Source: a virus. From it: a stretch of 31,106 bases of DNA. Below the pieces are notes generated by a model. It ran no database searches, had not been told where the DNA came from, and saw only the letters and a program-made list of their open reading frames with translations. Made by a program: the position numbers and the translations under genes. Shown here piece after piece: positions 22,523 through 29,958 of this stretch (position 1 is its first letter; the number at the start of each line of letters is the position of its first letter). The stretch lies in IMG/VR virus record IMGVR_UViG_3300041955_000050, positions 1 to 31,106 of that record; one strand, given 5' to 3'.

Positions 22523-23334
22523 CCGTTGCGATATCGATCAGTCCCACACAATCTGATCTCCAGAGGCTCTTAGGGGCTTTCCTGGTCGATGTCCTTCCGC
22601 CTAACACCAGCGTGATCGGCGCCCAGCCGAATCAAGTCGCCGAGCCTAAGAATCCGAATTTCGTGATGATGATGCCGACTCGGTTCGAGCGGTTGGAGAC
22701 CAATATCGACAGCGTCCAGGACGTCCGGATTGTGGGGTCGATCAGCGGAAGCACACTCGCGGCCGCGTCCGTGCGCGGAAACATCACAATCGGGGCAATC
22801 TTGTTCGGCCCTACGGTTCCCCGCGGTACCAAGATCATCGCCCAGGACAGCGGGGCGCCTGGTGGGTCCGGGACCTATGAGATCAACTCCAATCTGACGG
22901 TACCGGCCAACTCGGTCTTTTCGGCCGGTCTCAAGACCATGACGCAGAAGTCTGTCGTGACCGTACAGCTTGATTTCCATGCGGCGAGCTATCTTGCGAC
23001 CGATATGGCCCAAACCGTCTCTACGGCCTTCCGGGACGAATATGCGACCCGTTTCTTCAAGGCCTTCGGCCTACCGATCACGCCGCTCTATGCCGACGAC
23101 CCGGGCTGGCGGCCGTTCGTGAACGCCGAAAAGCAGTACGAATGGCGGTGGGTGATCGAGGCGAAGCTGCAAATCGACCAGAGCATCATGGTCCCGCAGG
23201 AGTTCGCTGATTCGGTCGCGCTGACGCTGCTCAACGTCGATGCGGTCGCTCCGCCGGTGCCGCCGAGTTCAGGTCCGTCGCTGGACTATTCCCAGGCCGA
23301 CAATTCGCAGTATCAACCGGGTCTAGGCGCATAA
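22519..23334 (+). CDS. Neck/tail terminator protein with inserted beta repeat
   Basis: 271 residues from GTG 22519 (GTGA overlap). QSDLQRLLGAFLVDVLP, RFERLETNIDS and then TVQLDFHAASYLATDMAQTVSTAFRD, PLYADDPGWRPFVNAEKQYEWRWVIE fit the gp12-like neck terminator family encoded just before sheath genes. Residues about 72-135 are an extra module (IGAILFGPTVPRGTKII, GGSGTYEI) shared with the cement and sheath proteins. The C-terminus SGPSLDYSQADNSQYQPGL matches that of the protein encoded at 13271. It seals the tail end that joins the head. Confidence 0.72.
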   Translation: MTVAISISPTQSDLQRLLGAFLVDVLPPNTSVIGAQPNQVAEPKNPNFVMMMPTRFERLETNIDSVQDVRIVGSISGSTLAAASVRGNITIGAILFGPTVPRGTKIIAQDSGAPGGSGTYEINSNLTVPANSVFSAGLKTMTQKSVVTVQLDFHAASYLATDMAQTVSTAFRDEYATRFFKAFGLPITPLYADDPGWRPFVNAEKQYEWRWVIEAKLQIDQSIMVPQEFADSVALTLLNVDAVAPPVPPSSGPSLDYSQADNSQYQPGLGA

Positions 23335-23394
23335 TTGTGGATTTCGGCTGATCGTGTTATCGCTTCAAGACTCGCAATCGGGGGAATCCGATAG

Positions 23395-25377
23395 ATGACC
23401 ACCATTCCGGCGTCGCTATTCGTCGCAGTTACCCCGAGCGTCCTCCCGGCCGGAGGCGAGCAACTCGACATCATCACGATGGCCGGCACCGCCTCGAATC
23501 GCGTTCCGCTCGGTGCTGTCTATAGTTTCGCGCTCGGGTCGGCGGTCACCTCGTTCTTTGGCTCCGGATCCCCGGAGGACATTTTCGCCAATGGCGGGCC
23601 GGGCAAGGGATCCGGATATTTCGGTGGATTTACCGGGGCTGATTCGATCCCGGGTGCTTTGTTGTTCGCGCACTACAATCAGGCGGCGGTCGCGGCCTAT
23701 CTATGGGGCGGAAACGCTGGCGCTGCGCTGACGCTGGCCCAACTACAGGCGTTGTCTGGATCGCTGACCATAGTGATGGACGGCTATTCGCACGTCATCT
23801 CGATCATCAACTTTTCGACTCAGACCAGTTTCTCCGGCGTCGCGGCCGCGATCACCGCAGCATTCACCGATCCTACCGAATCCACGTTCACTGCATCGAT
23901 CGGCGCCAGCTTCACGGCGAGCGCGGGATCGCCGACGACTCAACTGGTCGTGACGGCAGTTACCGGCCTGATCTCTGTCGGGGATACCGTCACCGGTACC
24001 GGTGTTCCGGCATCTACGACGATCTTGAGCCAATTTTCCGGCACCCCAGGAGGCGCCGGTACCTACATCATGAGCCAGGCGACGACAGCGTCGTCAGCAT
24101 CCTGCACCAGCGCCAGCACCGTGCTCGACGTCACCGTCGACAGCGACCACGCGATCGCCGTCGGACAGACGCTTACCGGAACCAGCGTTCCGGCGGGCGT
24201 CCTGATCACTGCGCAGCTCACCGGGACGCCAGGCGGCATCGGGACCTATCAAATCAGCGGCGCGCAACTCAATGTCGCCAGCGAGGCTATGACCGGCCTG
24301 GCGACCGCTCCTGTCGTCACGTTCGATTCGCTCTCGGGTGCGTTCATCGTCACATCTGGGATCACCGGGGCGCCTTCGACCTCTGCCTTTGCCACCGGCA
24401 CCCTGGCCGCTCCGCTGTTGCTGACGCAGGCGACCGGCGCCTTCCTGTCGCAGGGTGCCGCGGCCGCGACGCCGGCTTCGTTCATGAACGGTGTCGTCGC
24501 GGTCACGACGAACTTTGCCTGCTATGCGACAACGTTTGATCCAGATGGCGGCTCCGGCAACACGCTTAAACTCGCGTTTGCAGCTTGGAAGAACGCCTTC
24601 CCGAATCGCTATGCCTACGTGGTCGATGACCATGATGTGCTGGCGCGATCGAACCCGCCGCAGACCGAGACGATGGGCTTCATCCTCCCCAACAACGGCG
24701 ACTCCGGCACCTTCCTGCAGTCAGAATTGACGGGATTGAATCAGGCTGCGTTCATCTGCGGATCCGCAGCGGCGATCGACTTCGAAGAAACCAACGGCCG
24801 AATCACGTTCGCCTACAAGACACAGCCCGGACTTGTTTCCGATGTCACCACCGCCCAGGCCGCAGTCAATCTCGGCGGCAATCCGCAGGTCATCGGCTCA
24901 TTTGGAAATGGCTACAATTATTTCGGTGCGGTCGCGACTGCGAACCAGAACTTCACGCTCGAGCAGCGCGGCACGGTCACAGGACCGTTCAAGTGGTTCG
25001 ACAGCTACATCAACCAGATTTGGTGGAACAACCTCCTGCAGAATACACTTTTGAACTTTCTGTCGATAATGAAGGCGATTCCGTTTAATCAGGCCGGCGC
25101 AGGACTGATTGAGCAGGCGCTGGCAACCCCGATTCAGGCCGGTCTCAACTTCGGCGCCGCAGCACCGGGCCCGATTTCCGAGACGCAAATAGCGGAAGTA
25201 AATCAGCAGGCCGGTGCCGTCATCGCCCCGACGCTTCAGACCCAGGGCTATTACCTGCAGGTCAACCAGCAATCCGCCACGGTGCGGGCCAATCGCGGGC
25301 CGTGGGCAATCACGCTGTTCTACTTAGATAGGGGTTCGGTTCAGAGCATCAGCTTGAGTTCGATCGCCGTTCAATGA
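23395..25377 (+). CDS. Contractile tail sheath protein (DUF3383-type) with two inserted modules
   Basis: 660 residues, GGGGGAA upstream. The start (TTIPASLFVAVTPSVLPAGG), VTSFFGSGSPE, ARSNPPQTETMGFILPNN, YFGAVATANQNFTLEQRGTVTGPFKWFDSYINQIWWNNLLQN and RGPWAITLFYLDRGSVQSI fit the DUF3383 sheath family, which polymerises around the tube and contracts. Residues about 166-299 are two copies of the Gly/Thr beta module (TGTGVPASTTIL, GTPGGAGTY; TGTSVPAGVLIT, GTPGGIGTY) and account for the extra length over a usual sheath. The final codons use a changed, AT-richer style and end SLSSIAVQ, a sequence repeated at the end of the endonuclease gene that follows. Confidence 0.82.
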   Translation: MTTIPASLFVAVTPSVLPAGGEQLDIITMAGTASNRVPLGAVYSFALGSAVTSFFGSGSPEDIFANGGPGKGSGYFGGFTGADSIPGALLFAHYNQAAVAAYLWGGNAGAALTLAQLQALSGSLTIVMDGYSHVISIINFSTQTSFSGVAAAITAAFTDPTESTFTASIGASFTASAGSPTTQLVVTAVTGLISVGDTVTGTGVPASTTILSQFSGTPGGAGTYIMSQATTASSASCTSASTVLDVTVDSDHAIAVGQTLTGTSVPAGVLITAQLTGTPGGIGTYQISGAQLNVASEAMTGLATAPVVTFDSLSGAFIVTSGITGAPSTSAFATGTLAAPLLLTQATGAFLSQGAAAATPASFMNGVVAVTTNFACYATTFDPDGGSGNTLKLAFAAWKNAFPNRYAYVVDDHDVLARSNPPQTETMGFILPNNGDSGTFLQSELTGLNQAAFICGSAAAIDFEETNGRITFAYKTQPGLVSDVTTAQAAVNLGGNPQVIGSFGNGYNYFGAVATANQNFTLEQRGTVTGPFKWFDSYINQIWWNNLLQNTLLNFLSIMKAIPFNQAGAGLIEQALATPIQAGLNFGAAAPGPISETQIAEVNQQAGAVIAPTLQTQGYYLQVNQQSATVRANRGPWAITLFYLDRGSVQSISLSSIAVQ

Positions 25378-26062
25378 TAAAATCACGGCATGAAAATATG
25401 TCAGGATTGCAACGAGGCTGAAGCTCATATCAAGCGTCGAGGGAGATGCGTTCCCTGTGCTGAAGTCCACAAAGCGAATCGAGTTAAAGCAAATAACGAG
25501 AGGTTCTACCGAGAGAACCGGGAACGAGAAAAAGCTAGGTCAAAAAAATACAAGGATGACAATCCAGAACTGGTGCGAGAAAAAGCCAAGGCCGACTTAA
25601 TCGTTCGAAAAGACGAAATTTCGGCGAAGCGCAAGAAGTGGCGGCAAGAGAATAAGGATCGGATTCGCGAACAGCGGCACCGGGATCATCTCAGGAACAA
25701 GGAAAAAGAGAACGCCAGATCACGGGCCTACAAGGAAGCCAACAAAGTGGAGCTGGCAGATAAGCAGTCAAAGTACAATAAGGAAAAGCCGGAAGGTAAT
25801 AGGTTTAGACGGTCATTGCGGCGCGCGGCAGAAAAGCAGGCGACGCCTAGTTGGGCCGATAAGGCCAAAATGCGAGCGATCTATGCGGAGGCTGCGAGAC
25901 TAACTAAAGAGACCGGAATTATGTACCATGTTGACCATATCTATCCTCTGCAATCCGATTGGTGCTGCGGCCTTCATGTTGAAACCAACCTGCAGATTCT
26001 AACGGCTTTCGAGAATCAGAGTAAAAAGAACCGTCAGCCGCTCTCCAGCGTCGCCGTTCAAT
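25364..26062 (+). repeat. Direct repeat of the sheath 3' end bracketing an endonuclease gene
   Basis: TCGCCGTTCAAT occurs at 25364-25375 (sheath end) and at 26051-26062 (endonuclease end), in the same reading frame. Both genes therefore end in L-S-S-(I/V)-A-V-Q and a stop. The codons upstream of the 12-mer differ, so the likeness is longer at protein than at DNA level. This marks the borders of the inserted homing gene. Confidence 0.75.
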
Positions 26063-26064
26063 AG
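25390..26064 (+). CDS. HNH homing endonuclease after the sheath gene
   Basis: 224 residues. The N-terminus has CQDC and CVPC Cys pairs (zinc-binding). Residues ~30-150 are a long Lys/Arg/Glu-rich helical arm. The C-terminal HNH domain reads HVDHIYPLQSDWCCGLHVETNLQIL...ENQSKKNR, with the His-Asp-His core and Asn positions expected. The ribosome site is weak. The last residues, LSSVAVQ, copy the sheath C-terminus, suggesting that the gene fused in frame to the old 3' end of the sheath gene. AT-rich codon use contrasts with the neighbours. A selfish gene splitting sheath from tube. Confidence 0.85.
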   Translation: MKICQDCNEAEAHIKRRGRCVPCAEVHKANRVKANNERFYRENREREKARSKKYKDDNPELVREKAKADLIVRKDEISAKRKKWRQENKDRIREQRHRDHLRNKEKENARSRAYKEANKVELADKQSKYNKEKPEGNRFRRSLRRAAEKQATPSWADKAKMRAIYAEAARLTKETGIMYHVDHIYPLQSDWCCGLHVETNLQILTAFENQSKKNRQPLSSVAVQ

Positions 26065-26077
26065 AGGAATCTAAGCC

Positions 26078-26512
26078 ATGGGCAGCGTAGGCGCAGCCGA
26101 TATCGTCCTAACATTGAACATTCCTCTTGTTCTGACCGGACCGGTGCAGATTCAGGGGTTTGCCACGGATGAGGCTTTCGACATTCCGGCGATCAAGTCG
26201 GCAGAAATCATGATGGGCGTCGACGGTATCCTATCAGCCGGCTTCGTGTTCGTGCCGATCCCGCAGCAAATATCGTTGCAGGCGGATTCGGCCTCATGTG
26301 CGATTTTCGATGCGTGGTGGACGCAGCAGCAGTCGACACGGACGACCTATCAGGCTTCGGGCTTGATTAAGATGCCGCAGATCGCGACGAAATACACGCT
26401 CGTCCAAGGCACGTTGACCGGCTACAAGCCGATCCCGCACGCGAAGCGGCTGCTGCAGCCGCGCAACTTTGAGATCACCTGGGGCGGCTTCGCGCCGTCG
26501 CCGTCGAGCTAA
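26078..26512 (+). CDS. Tail tube protein
   Basis: 144 residues, with AGAGGAAT upstream that probably was the original signal after the sheath stop. MGSVGAADIVLTLNIPLV, PVQIQGFATDEAFDIPAI, VDGILSAGFVFVPIPQQISLQADSAS and RNFEITWGGF fit the small beta-barrel tube proteins paired with DUF3383-type sheaths. Position directly after the sheath, apart from the endonuclease, supports it. It forms the inner tube through which DNA passes. The stop overlaps the next ATG (TAATG). Confidence 0.75.
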   Translation: MGSVGAADIVLTLNIPLVLTGPVQIQGFATDEAFDIPAIKSAEIMMGVDGILSAGFVFVPIPQQISLQADSASCAIFDAWWTQQQSTRTTYQASGLIKMPQIATKYTLVQGTLTGYKPIPHAKRLLQPRNFEITWGGFAPSPSS

Positions 26513-26712
26513 TGGCCGACGAATGCCAGCGGTGCGGTGAGCCACACACCATTTTTCGATGTCCCCATGTCAAAGCGATTGAAATGGACGGCGAGAAGAT
26601 AACTCGTGTAGAGTTTTTGCTCCCGATCGACTTTCCGCCAGCGCGGCCCGAGCCGCCACCGGAAGTCGATTATCCCCGGCTCGGAGCAAAACCGCATGGC
26701 CCGAACAATTAA
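26512..26712 (+). CDS. Small Cys/His zinc-finger-like protein
   Basis: 66 residues, starting inside the previous stop codon. ECQRCGEPHTIFRCPHVKAIE gives a CxxC...H...CxxH arrangement, probably one zinc ion. The rest is ITRVEFLLPIDFPPARPEPPPEVDYP, Pro-rich at the end. It lies between tube and tail chaperone and overlaps the latter by 17 bases. Similar mini-proteins occur in rhizobial phages as I recall, with no known role. Confidence 0.65.
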   Translation: MADECQRCGEPHTIFRCPHVKAIEMDGEKITRVEFLLPIDFPPARPEPPPEVDYPRLGAKPHGPNN

Positions 26713-27166
26713 GACCGTCCAGGTTCCCAGCTTCCCAAATTGCAAGAATCGCGACCTGGGCAAGACATTCCTGATCACTGAATGGGATGCGTTGACCGCG
26801 GATCGCTGGATACAGCGGGTGGCCTACGCGGTGGTGAACACCGGAGGCACACTTCCCCTCGACCTCAAGAACGCCGGCTGGGAGGGCATCGCCATCATGG
26901 GGATTAACTCTCTGCTGCGCGGCAACATGGATCCCAACATCATGATTCCGTTAGCTGAGGAGCTCTTAAATTGTGTCCAGATCATTCCTGACCCTAAATT
27001 CCCGGAGCAATCATTAAGGCGGGCTGATCTGGATGGTGACATTGAGGAGATCGCAACTCGCTGGTGGCTGCGTAATGAAGTGGTCAGTGTGCATACGGGT
27101 TTTTCTCCAGCCGACGCCCTGTCGGCACTGATATCTTCAATAATGACGCCACGGACGACGGACTAG
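26696..27166 (+). CDS. Tail assembly chaperone, short form
   Basis: 156 residues starting MARTIKTVQVPSFPNCK. It lies between tube and tape-measure genes, the standard place of the tail assembly chaperone that coats the tape measure during tail building (lambda G / T-even-like arrangement). The body is helical (ITEWDALTADRWIQRVAYAV, NMDPNIMIPLAEELL, EIATRWWLRNEVVSVHTGF). A -1 slippery site near codon 135 gives access to a longer form. GGAG at about 26681 serves as ribosome site. Codons turn more AT-rich after about 26940. Confidence 0.72.
   Translation: MARTIKTVQVPSFPNCKNRDLGKTFLITEWDALTADRWIQRVAYAVVNTGGTLPLDLKNAGWEGIAIMGINSLLRGNMDPNIMIPLAEELLNCVQIIPDPKFPEQSLRRADLDGDIEEIATRWWLRNEVVSVHTGFSPADALSALISSIMTPRTTD
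27097..27103 (+). promoter_or_regulatory. -1 ribosomal frameshift site G GGT TTT
   Basis: In the chaperone frame the heptamer reads G GGT TTT, the X XXY YYZ pattern, allowing both tRNAs to re-pair after a -1 slip (GGG TTT). It lies inside the only window (27079-27166) where the zero frame and the -1 frame are both open. The downstream frame has no usable start codon of its own. Tail chaperone genes are the best known site of such programmed frameshifts in phages. Confidence 0.65.
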
Positions 27167-27360
27167 TCGAATACGTAAACGTAAGCCAGCGAATCGGGTT
27201 TGCGATATCCTGCAAGATTGCGACCCTTCACGAATTGCAAACGGTTTACTCGACCGCAGACCTTTATGACCTAATAGAAATCTACCTGATTGACGCCTAT
27301 AATCAGCGCGTGATGGATCGGTTGCGGCGACGTCAGGAAAAGATCAATGGCGGCTACTGA
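27103..27360 (+). CDS. Tail assembly chaperone, frameshift extension (long form)
   Basis: In the -1 frame an 85-residue extension follows codon 136 of the short form, giving a product of about 221 residues. It reads FFSSRRPVGTDIFNNDATDDGLVEYV, then a helical domain with ATLHELQTVYSTADLYDLIEIYLIDAYNQRVM and ends QEKINGGY. This matches the small helical second domain (GT-like) expected after such a slip. The end overlaps the first codons of the HNH gene by 14 bases. The frame has no stop before 27358 and no ATG or GTG near its beginning. Confidence 0.65.
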   Translation, partial: FSSRRPVGTDIFNNDATDDGLVEYVNVSQRIGFAISCKIATLHELQTVYSTADLYDLIEIYLIDAYNQRVMDRLRRRQEKINGGY

Positions 27361-27829
27361 AAGGGAAAAGGAGAGGGCTAGAGCTAGATATTGGCGATGC
27401 CGCGAAGCGATTTTAGCCGAAAAAAAGGCGTCTTATTCGGCACAACGTGAAGAAAAAATCGCATATCAGACCGAGTGGAATCAAAACAACCGGGAAAAGA
27501 CGCGGCAGTACAACGCTGCGTGGAGAAAATCTCACCCAGAAGAGGCTCGAATAATTTGCAGAAACAGGGCCGCCAAAAAACGGGCCGTAGGGGGCAATCA
27601 TACAGCTAAAGAAATTAAAGAATTAGCAGCAAAACAGAAGTATCGCTGTGCTAATTCACTTTGTGGAGTTTCGATCAAATCCGGTTATCACGCAGATCAT
27701 GTGATGCCCATGCTGCTCGGGGGCCGAAATGATATAGAGAACATTCAATTGCTATGTGCAGATTGCAATCGCCGCAAGGCTGCAAAGCATCCTGACGTGT
27801 GGGCTAGAGAAAGAATGCTGCTTCTGTAG
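27347..27829 (+). CDS. HNH homing endonuclease that captured the tape-measure start
   Basis: 160 residues; AGGAAA serves as ribosome site. After MAATEREKERARARYWRC comes a basic helical arm, then a classic HNH domain: CANSLC, GYHADHVMPMLLGGRNDIENIQLLCADCNRRK, with the Cys pairs, the HADH motif and the final Asn. The first bases (ATGGCGGCTAC) resemble the sequence just after the gene's stop (TAGGAGGCTAC), and the gene is in the same frame as the tape measure. I infer that it inserted at the tape-measure start and now uses that start itself. Confidence 0.86.
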   Translation: MAATEREKERARARYWRCREAILAEKKASYSAQREEKIAYQTEWNQNNREKTRQYNAAWRKSHPEEARIICRNRAAKKRAVGGNHTAKEIKELAAKQKYRCANSLCGVSIKSGYHADHVMPMLLGGRNDIENIQLLCADCNRRKAAKHPDVWARERMLLL

Positions 27830-27837
27830 GAGGCTAC
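27349..27837 (+). repeat. Direct repeat GG(C/A)GGCTAC bracketing the HNH gene
   Basis: GGCGGCTAC at 27349-27357 and GGAGGCTAC at 27829-27837 lie 480 bases apart, a multiple of three. The left copy is inside the start of the endonuclease gene, the right copy immediately precedes the tape-measure coding sequence. Read together they point to an uninterrupted locus ATGGCGGCTACAATCGTC encoding MAATIV as the tape-measure N-terminus. Confidence 0.68.
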
Positions 27838-27838
27838 A

Positions 27839-29329
27839 ATCGTCATAGACGAACTTATAGTCACGCTAGGCATTGACAGCCGTCAATGGACGGAAGGTCA
27901 AAGAGATGCTTTGGCTGCGTTCAAAAAAACTAAAGACAGCGCGCTCGACTTCGGCAAAGCGATTGAGGAGTCGGCTGGCAAATCCGCGGAAGCTCTCGGA
28001 TTCGTGCGCAAGGGCGCGCTGGGGCTGATCGGGGCATTCGCCGGTGCCGAGATTGCCGGGTTCGTCGGGCACATGGTCACGATGGATGCCACGACGGGGC
28101 GGATGGCGGCGTCGATCGGAACGTCCGTCCAGAACTTGTCGCTGTGGCAGGAGATGGTGAAGCGAGTCGGCGGCGACGCATCGAGCGCGACATCGGCGCT
28201 CAGTGCGATGCAGGACGAACTGAACCAGATCAAGTATGGCAACAAGATGCCAGAAGGCGGTCTCACGTCGCTGTCGAACCAAGCCGGCATTGATCTGCGG
28301 ACCGACAATGCCGACACCGTCTATCGCAAGGCGCAGGCATTCTTGTCGGCCCAGATCGCAAGCGGAAAACTCAGCACCAGCGAGGCGCGGACATTCGCCG
28401 GATATCTTCCCGGGATGAATCAAGACATCTTCAACCTGATGATCGATAATTTCAAAAAGCTTGAGGCGGAAGCTCGGGCGATGGGTGGAGCAACGGGCCA
28501 GAGCGCAGCCGAGGCGAGGGAACTCCAGAAAGAAACCGCAGCACTCACTAACGCATTTGAGAACCTGGCGCGAGAGACATTCCCAGCCCTTACTGCGGTC
28601 GCGAACATATTTACCAAGGCGATCAAGCAGGACATTGCCGATGTCAAATGGTTCATGGGGCTGTTCGGGATGGGCGGAGCAAAGGCTTCGACAACGTCGT
28701 CCGGATCACCGGAAATGGATGACGCTAGGAAGCGGCTTGCGGACGGCCTGAGCCGCCAGGTGTTCGGCGGTGGTGGATCGTCCTATAGGGACGCCATCGC
28801 CGCCGTTGAAAGCGCTGGCAGCGGCGGCTACGCGGCTGTGGGGCCTGCCACGGCCGGTGGAGACCGCGCCTATGGCCGGTATCAGATCATGGGCAACAAT
28901 ATCGGCCCATGGTCTCAGGAGGCGTTGGGACGCCGTGTGACGCCGCAGGAGTTCATGGCGAACAAGGATCTTCAGGATCAGATTTTCGATTTCAAATTTG
29001 GTCAGTATGTGACGAAATACGGACCGCAAGGCGCCTCGCGTGCGTGGCTCGCCGGCGAGGGCGGCATGAACGATCCGAGCCGTCATGATGCTTATGGCAC
29101 CAATGTCCTAGAATATGAGCGCCGCTTCAACAGCGCGCTCGGCGCGCGCGGGAGCGCAGGAAGCCGCGGTGCGCCGGCGGCTTCGAACACCAGCAGCAGC
29201 GAGGTCAACATCGGCACCATGAACGTAAATGCTCCGAAGGCAGACGATGCTGACGGGATCGCAGCGGACATTGGCGGCGCGCTGAAACGGCAATCGATAT
29301 TGTCCCCGGCTAATACGGGAATGCAGTGA
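27839..29329 (+). CDS. Tape measure protein with transglycosylase-like domain, non-standard start
   Basis: About 496 residues. The expected N-terminus, VIDELIVTLGIDSRQWTEGQRDALAAFKKT, lies upstream of the first standard start (TTG 27911) in the same frame. The best-placed initiation codon is ATC at 27839, five bases after AGGAGG (27828-27833). Readthrough of the in-frame amber stop of the HNH gene is the alternative. A hydrophobic segment at about residues 55-78 and helical regions follow. Residues about 313-430 (AAVESAGSGGYAAVG, AYGRYQIMGNN, ARAWLAGEGG-like) resemble a lytic transglycosylase, which would open peptidoglycan at injection. Short for a tape measure, implying a short tail. Overlaps the next gene by one base. 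Confidence 0.74.
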   Translation: MVIDELIVTLGIDSRQWTEGQRDALAAFKKTKDSALDFGKAIEESAGKSAEALGFVRKGALGLIGAFAGAEIAGFVGHMVTMDATTGRMAASIGTSVQNLSLWQEMVKRVGGDASSATSALSAMQDELNQIKYGNKMPEGGLTSLSNQAGIDLRTDNADTVYRKAQAFLSAQIASGKLSTSEARTFAGYLPGMNQDIFNLMIDNFKKLEAEARAMGGATGQSAAEARELQKETAALTNAFENLARETFPALTAVANIFTKAIKQDIADVKWFMGLFGMGGAKASTTSSGSPEMDDARKRLADGLSRQVFGGGGSSYRDAIAAVESAGSGGYAAVGPATAGGDRAYGRYQIMGNNIGPWSQEALGRRVTPQEFMANKDLQDQIFDFKFGQYVTKYGPQGASRAWLAGEGGMNDPSRHDAYGTNVLEYERRFNSALGARGSAGSRGAPAASNTSSSEVNIGTMNVNAPKADDADGIAADIGGALKRQSILSPANTGMQ

Positions 29330-29958
29330 TGGCCGACATCCCCGACGTCCCCGGAGTGCCGAATCTATCGAGCTACAGCGCGAACCCGGTCGTGCTACTG
29401 TTCGCGGACGCGATTTCGTCACTGCTGGGTTTCTTCGGGGGGCCGCAATCAGGGTGGGGTATATTCCTGAACGGAGCGCAGGCATTCCCCTACAATTCGG
29501 TGGTCGATTTCGACTATAAGCAGGATTACACGATTGCCGACGAGCCAATCGAGCAGGGCTCCTTTGTCAGTTACGACAAGGTGCAGCATCCTTTTGACGT
29601 CCGTGTACGAGTAGCTTCAGGCCCGTCGGAATCTGATCGCCAGGCGCTCTTGGTCTCGGCACGCGCGGCCGCTGCCGATCTCAATCTCTACACGGTGATC
29701 ACGCCGGAGGACATTTACGATAGCTGCAACATAACGCACATCGACTGGAAGCGCAGTGCCGAAAACGGTGTCGGCGTGATCGTTGTGGACTTCTGGTTTC
29801 AGGAAATCAGGCAGAGCGCGACCTCGACGCTCTCGAACACGCAAAGCCCGACATCGGCCGGCCAGCAAAGCACAGGGAATGTCTCGCCGGTCGCGAACGG
29901 CGGTGCTGGCAGCAGCGGCGGGATGAACAACTTTCCAGCACCGGGGACATGGCAATAA
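29329..29958 (+). CDS. Dit-like baseplate/tail protein
   Basis: 209 residues from ATG 29329 (TGATG overlap; a GTG one codon earlier is possible). GWGIFLNGAQAFPYNSVVDFDYKQDYTIADEPIEQGSFVSYDKVQ, then PFDVRVRVA and ADLNLYTVITPEDIYDSCNITHIDWKRSAENGVGVIVVDFWFQEIR are the pattern of Dit-like N-terminal domain proteins that connect tube to baseplate. The C-terminal 45 residues are Ser/Gly/Asn-rich and probably flexible. Confidence 0.78.
   Translation: MADIPDVPGVPNLSSYSANPVVLLFADAISSLLGFFGGPQSGWGIFLNGAQAFPYNSVVDFDYKQDYTIADEPIEQGSFVSYDKVQHPFDVRVRVASGPSESDRQALLVSARAAAADLNLYTVITPEDIYDSCNITHIDWKRSAENGVGVIVVDFWFQEIRQSATSTLSNTQSPTSAGQQSTGNVSPVANGGAGSSGGMNNFPAPGTWQ

Noticed and set aside
27911-29329. TTG 27911 as the true tape-measure start
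   Set aside because: It has no good ribosome site, and the in-frame upstream codons encode a plausible conserved N-terminus (VIDELIVTLGID). Kept only as a fallback.
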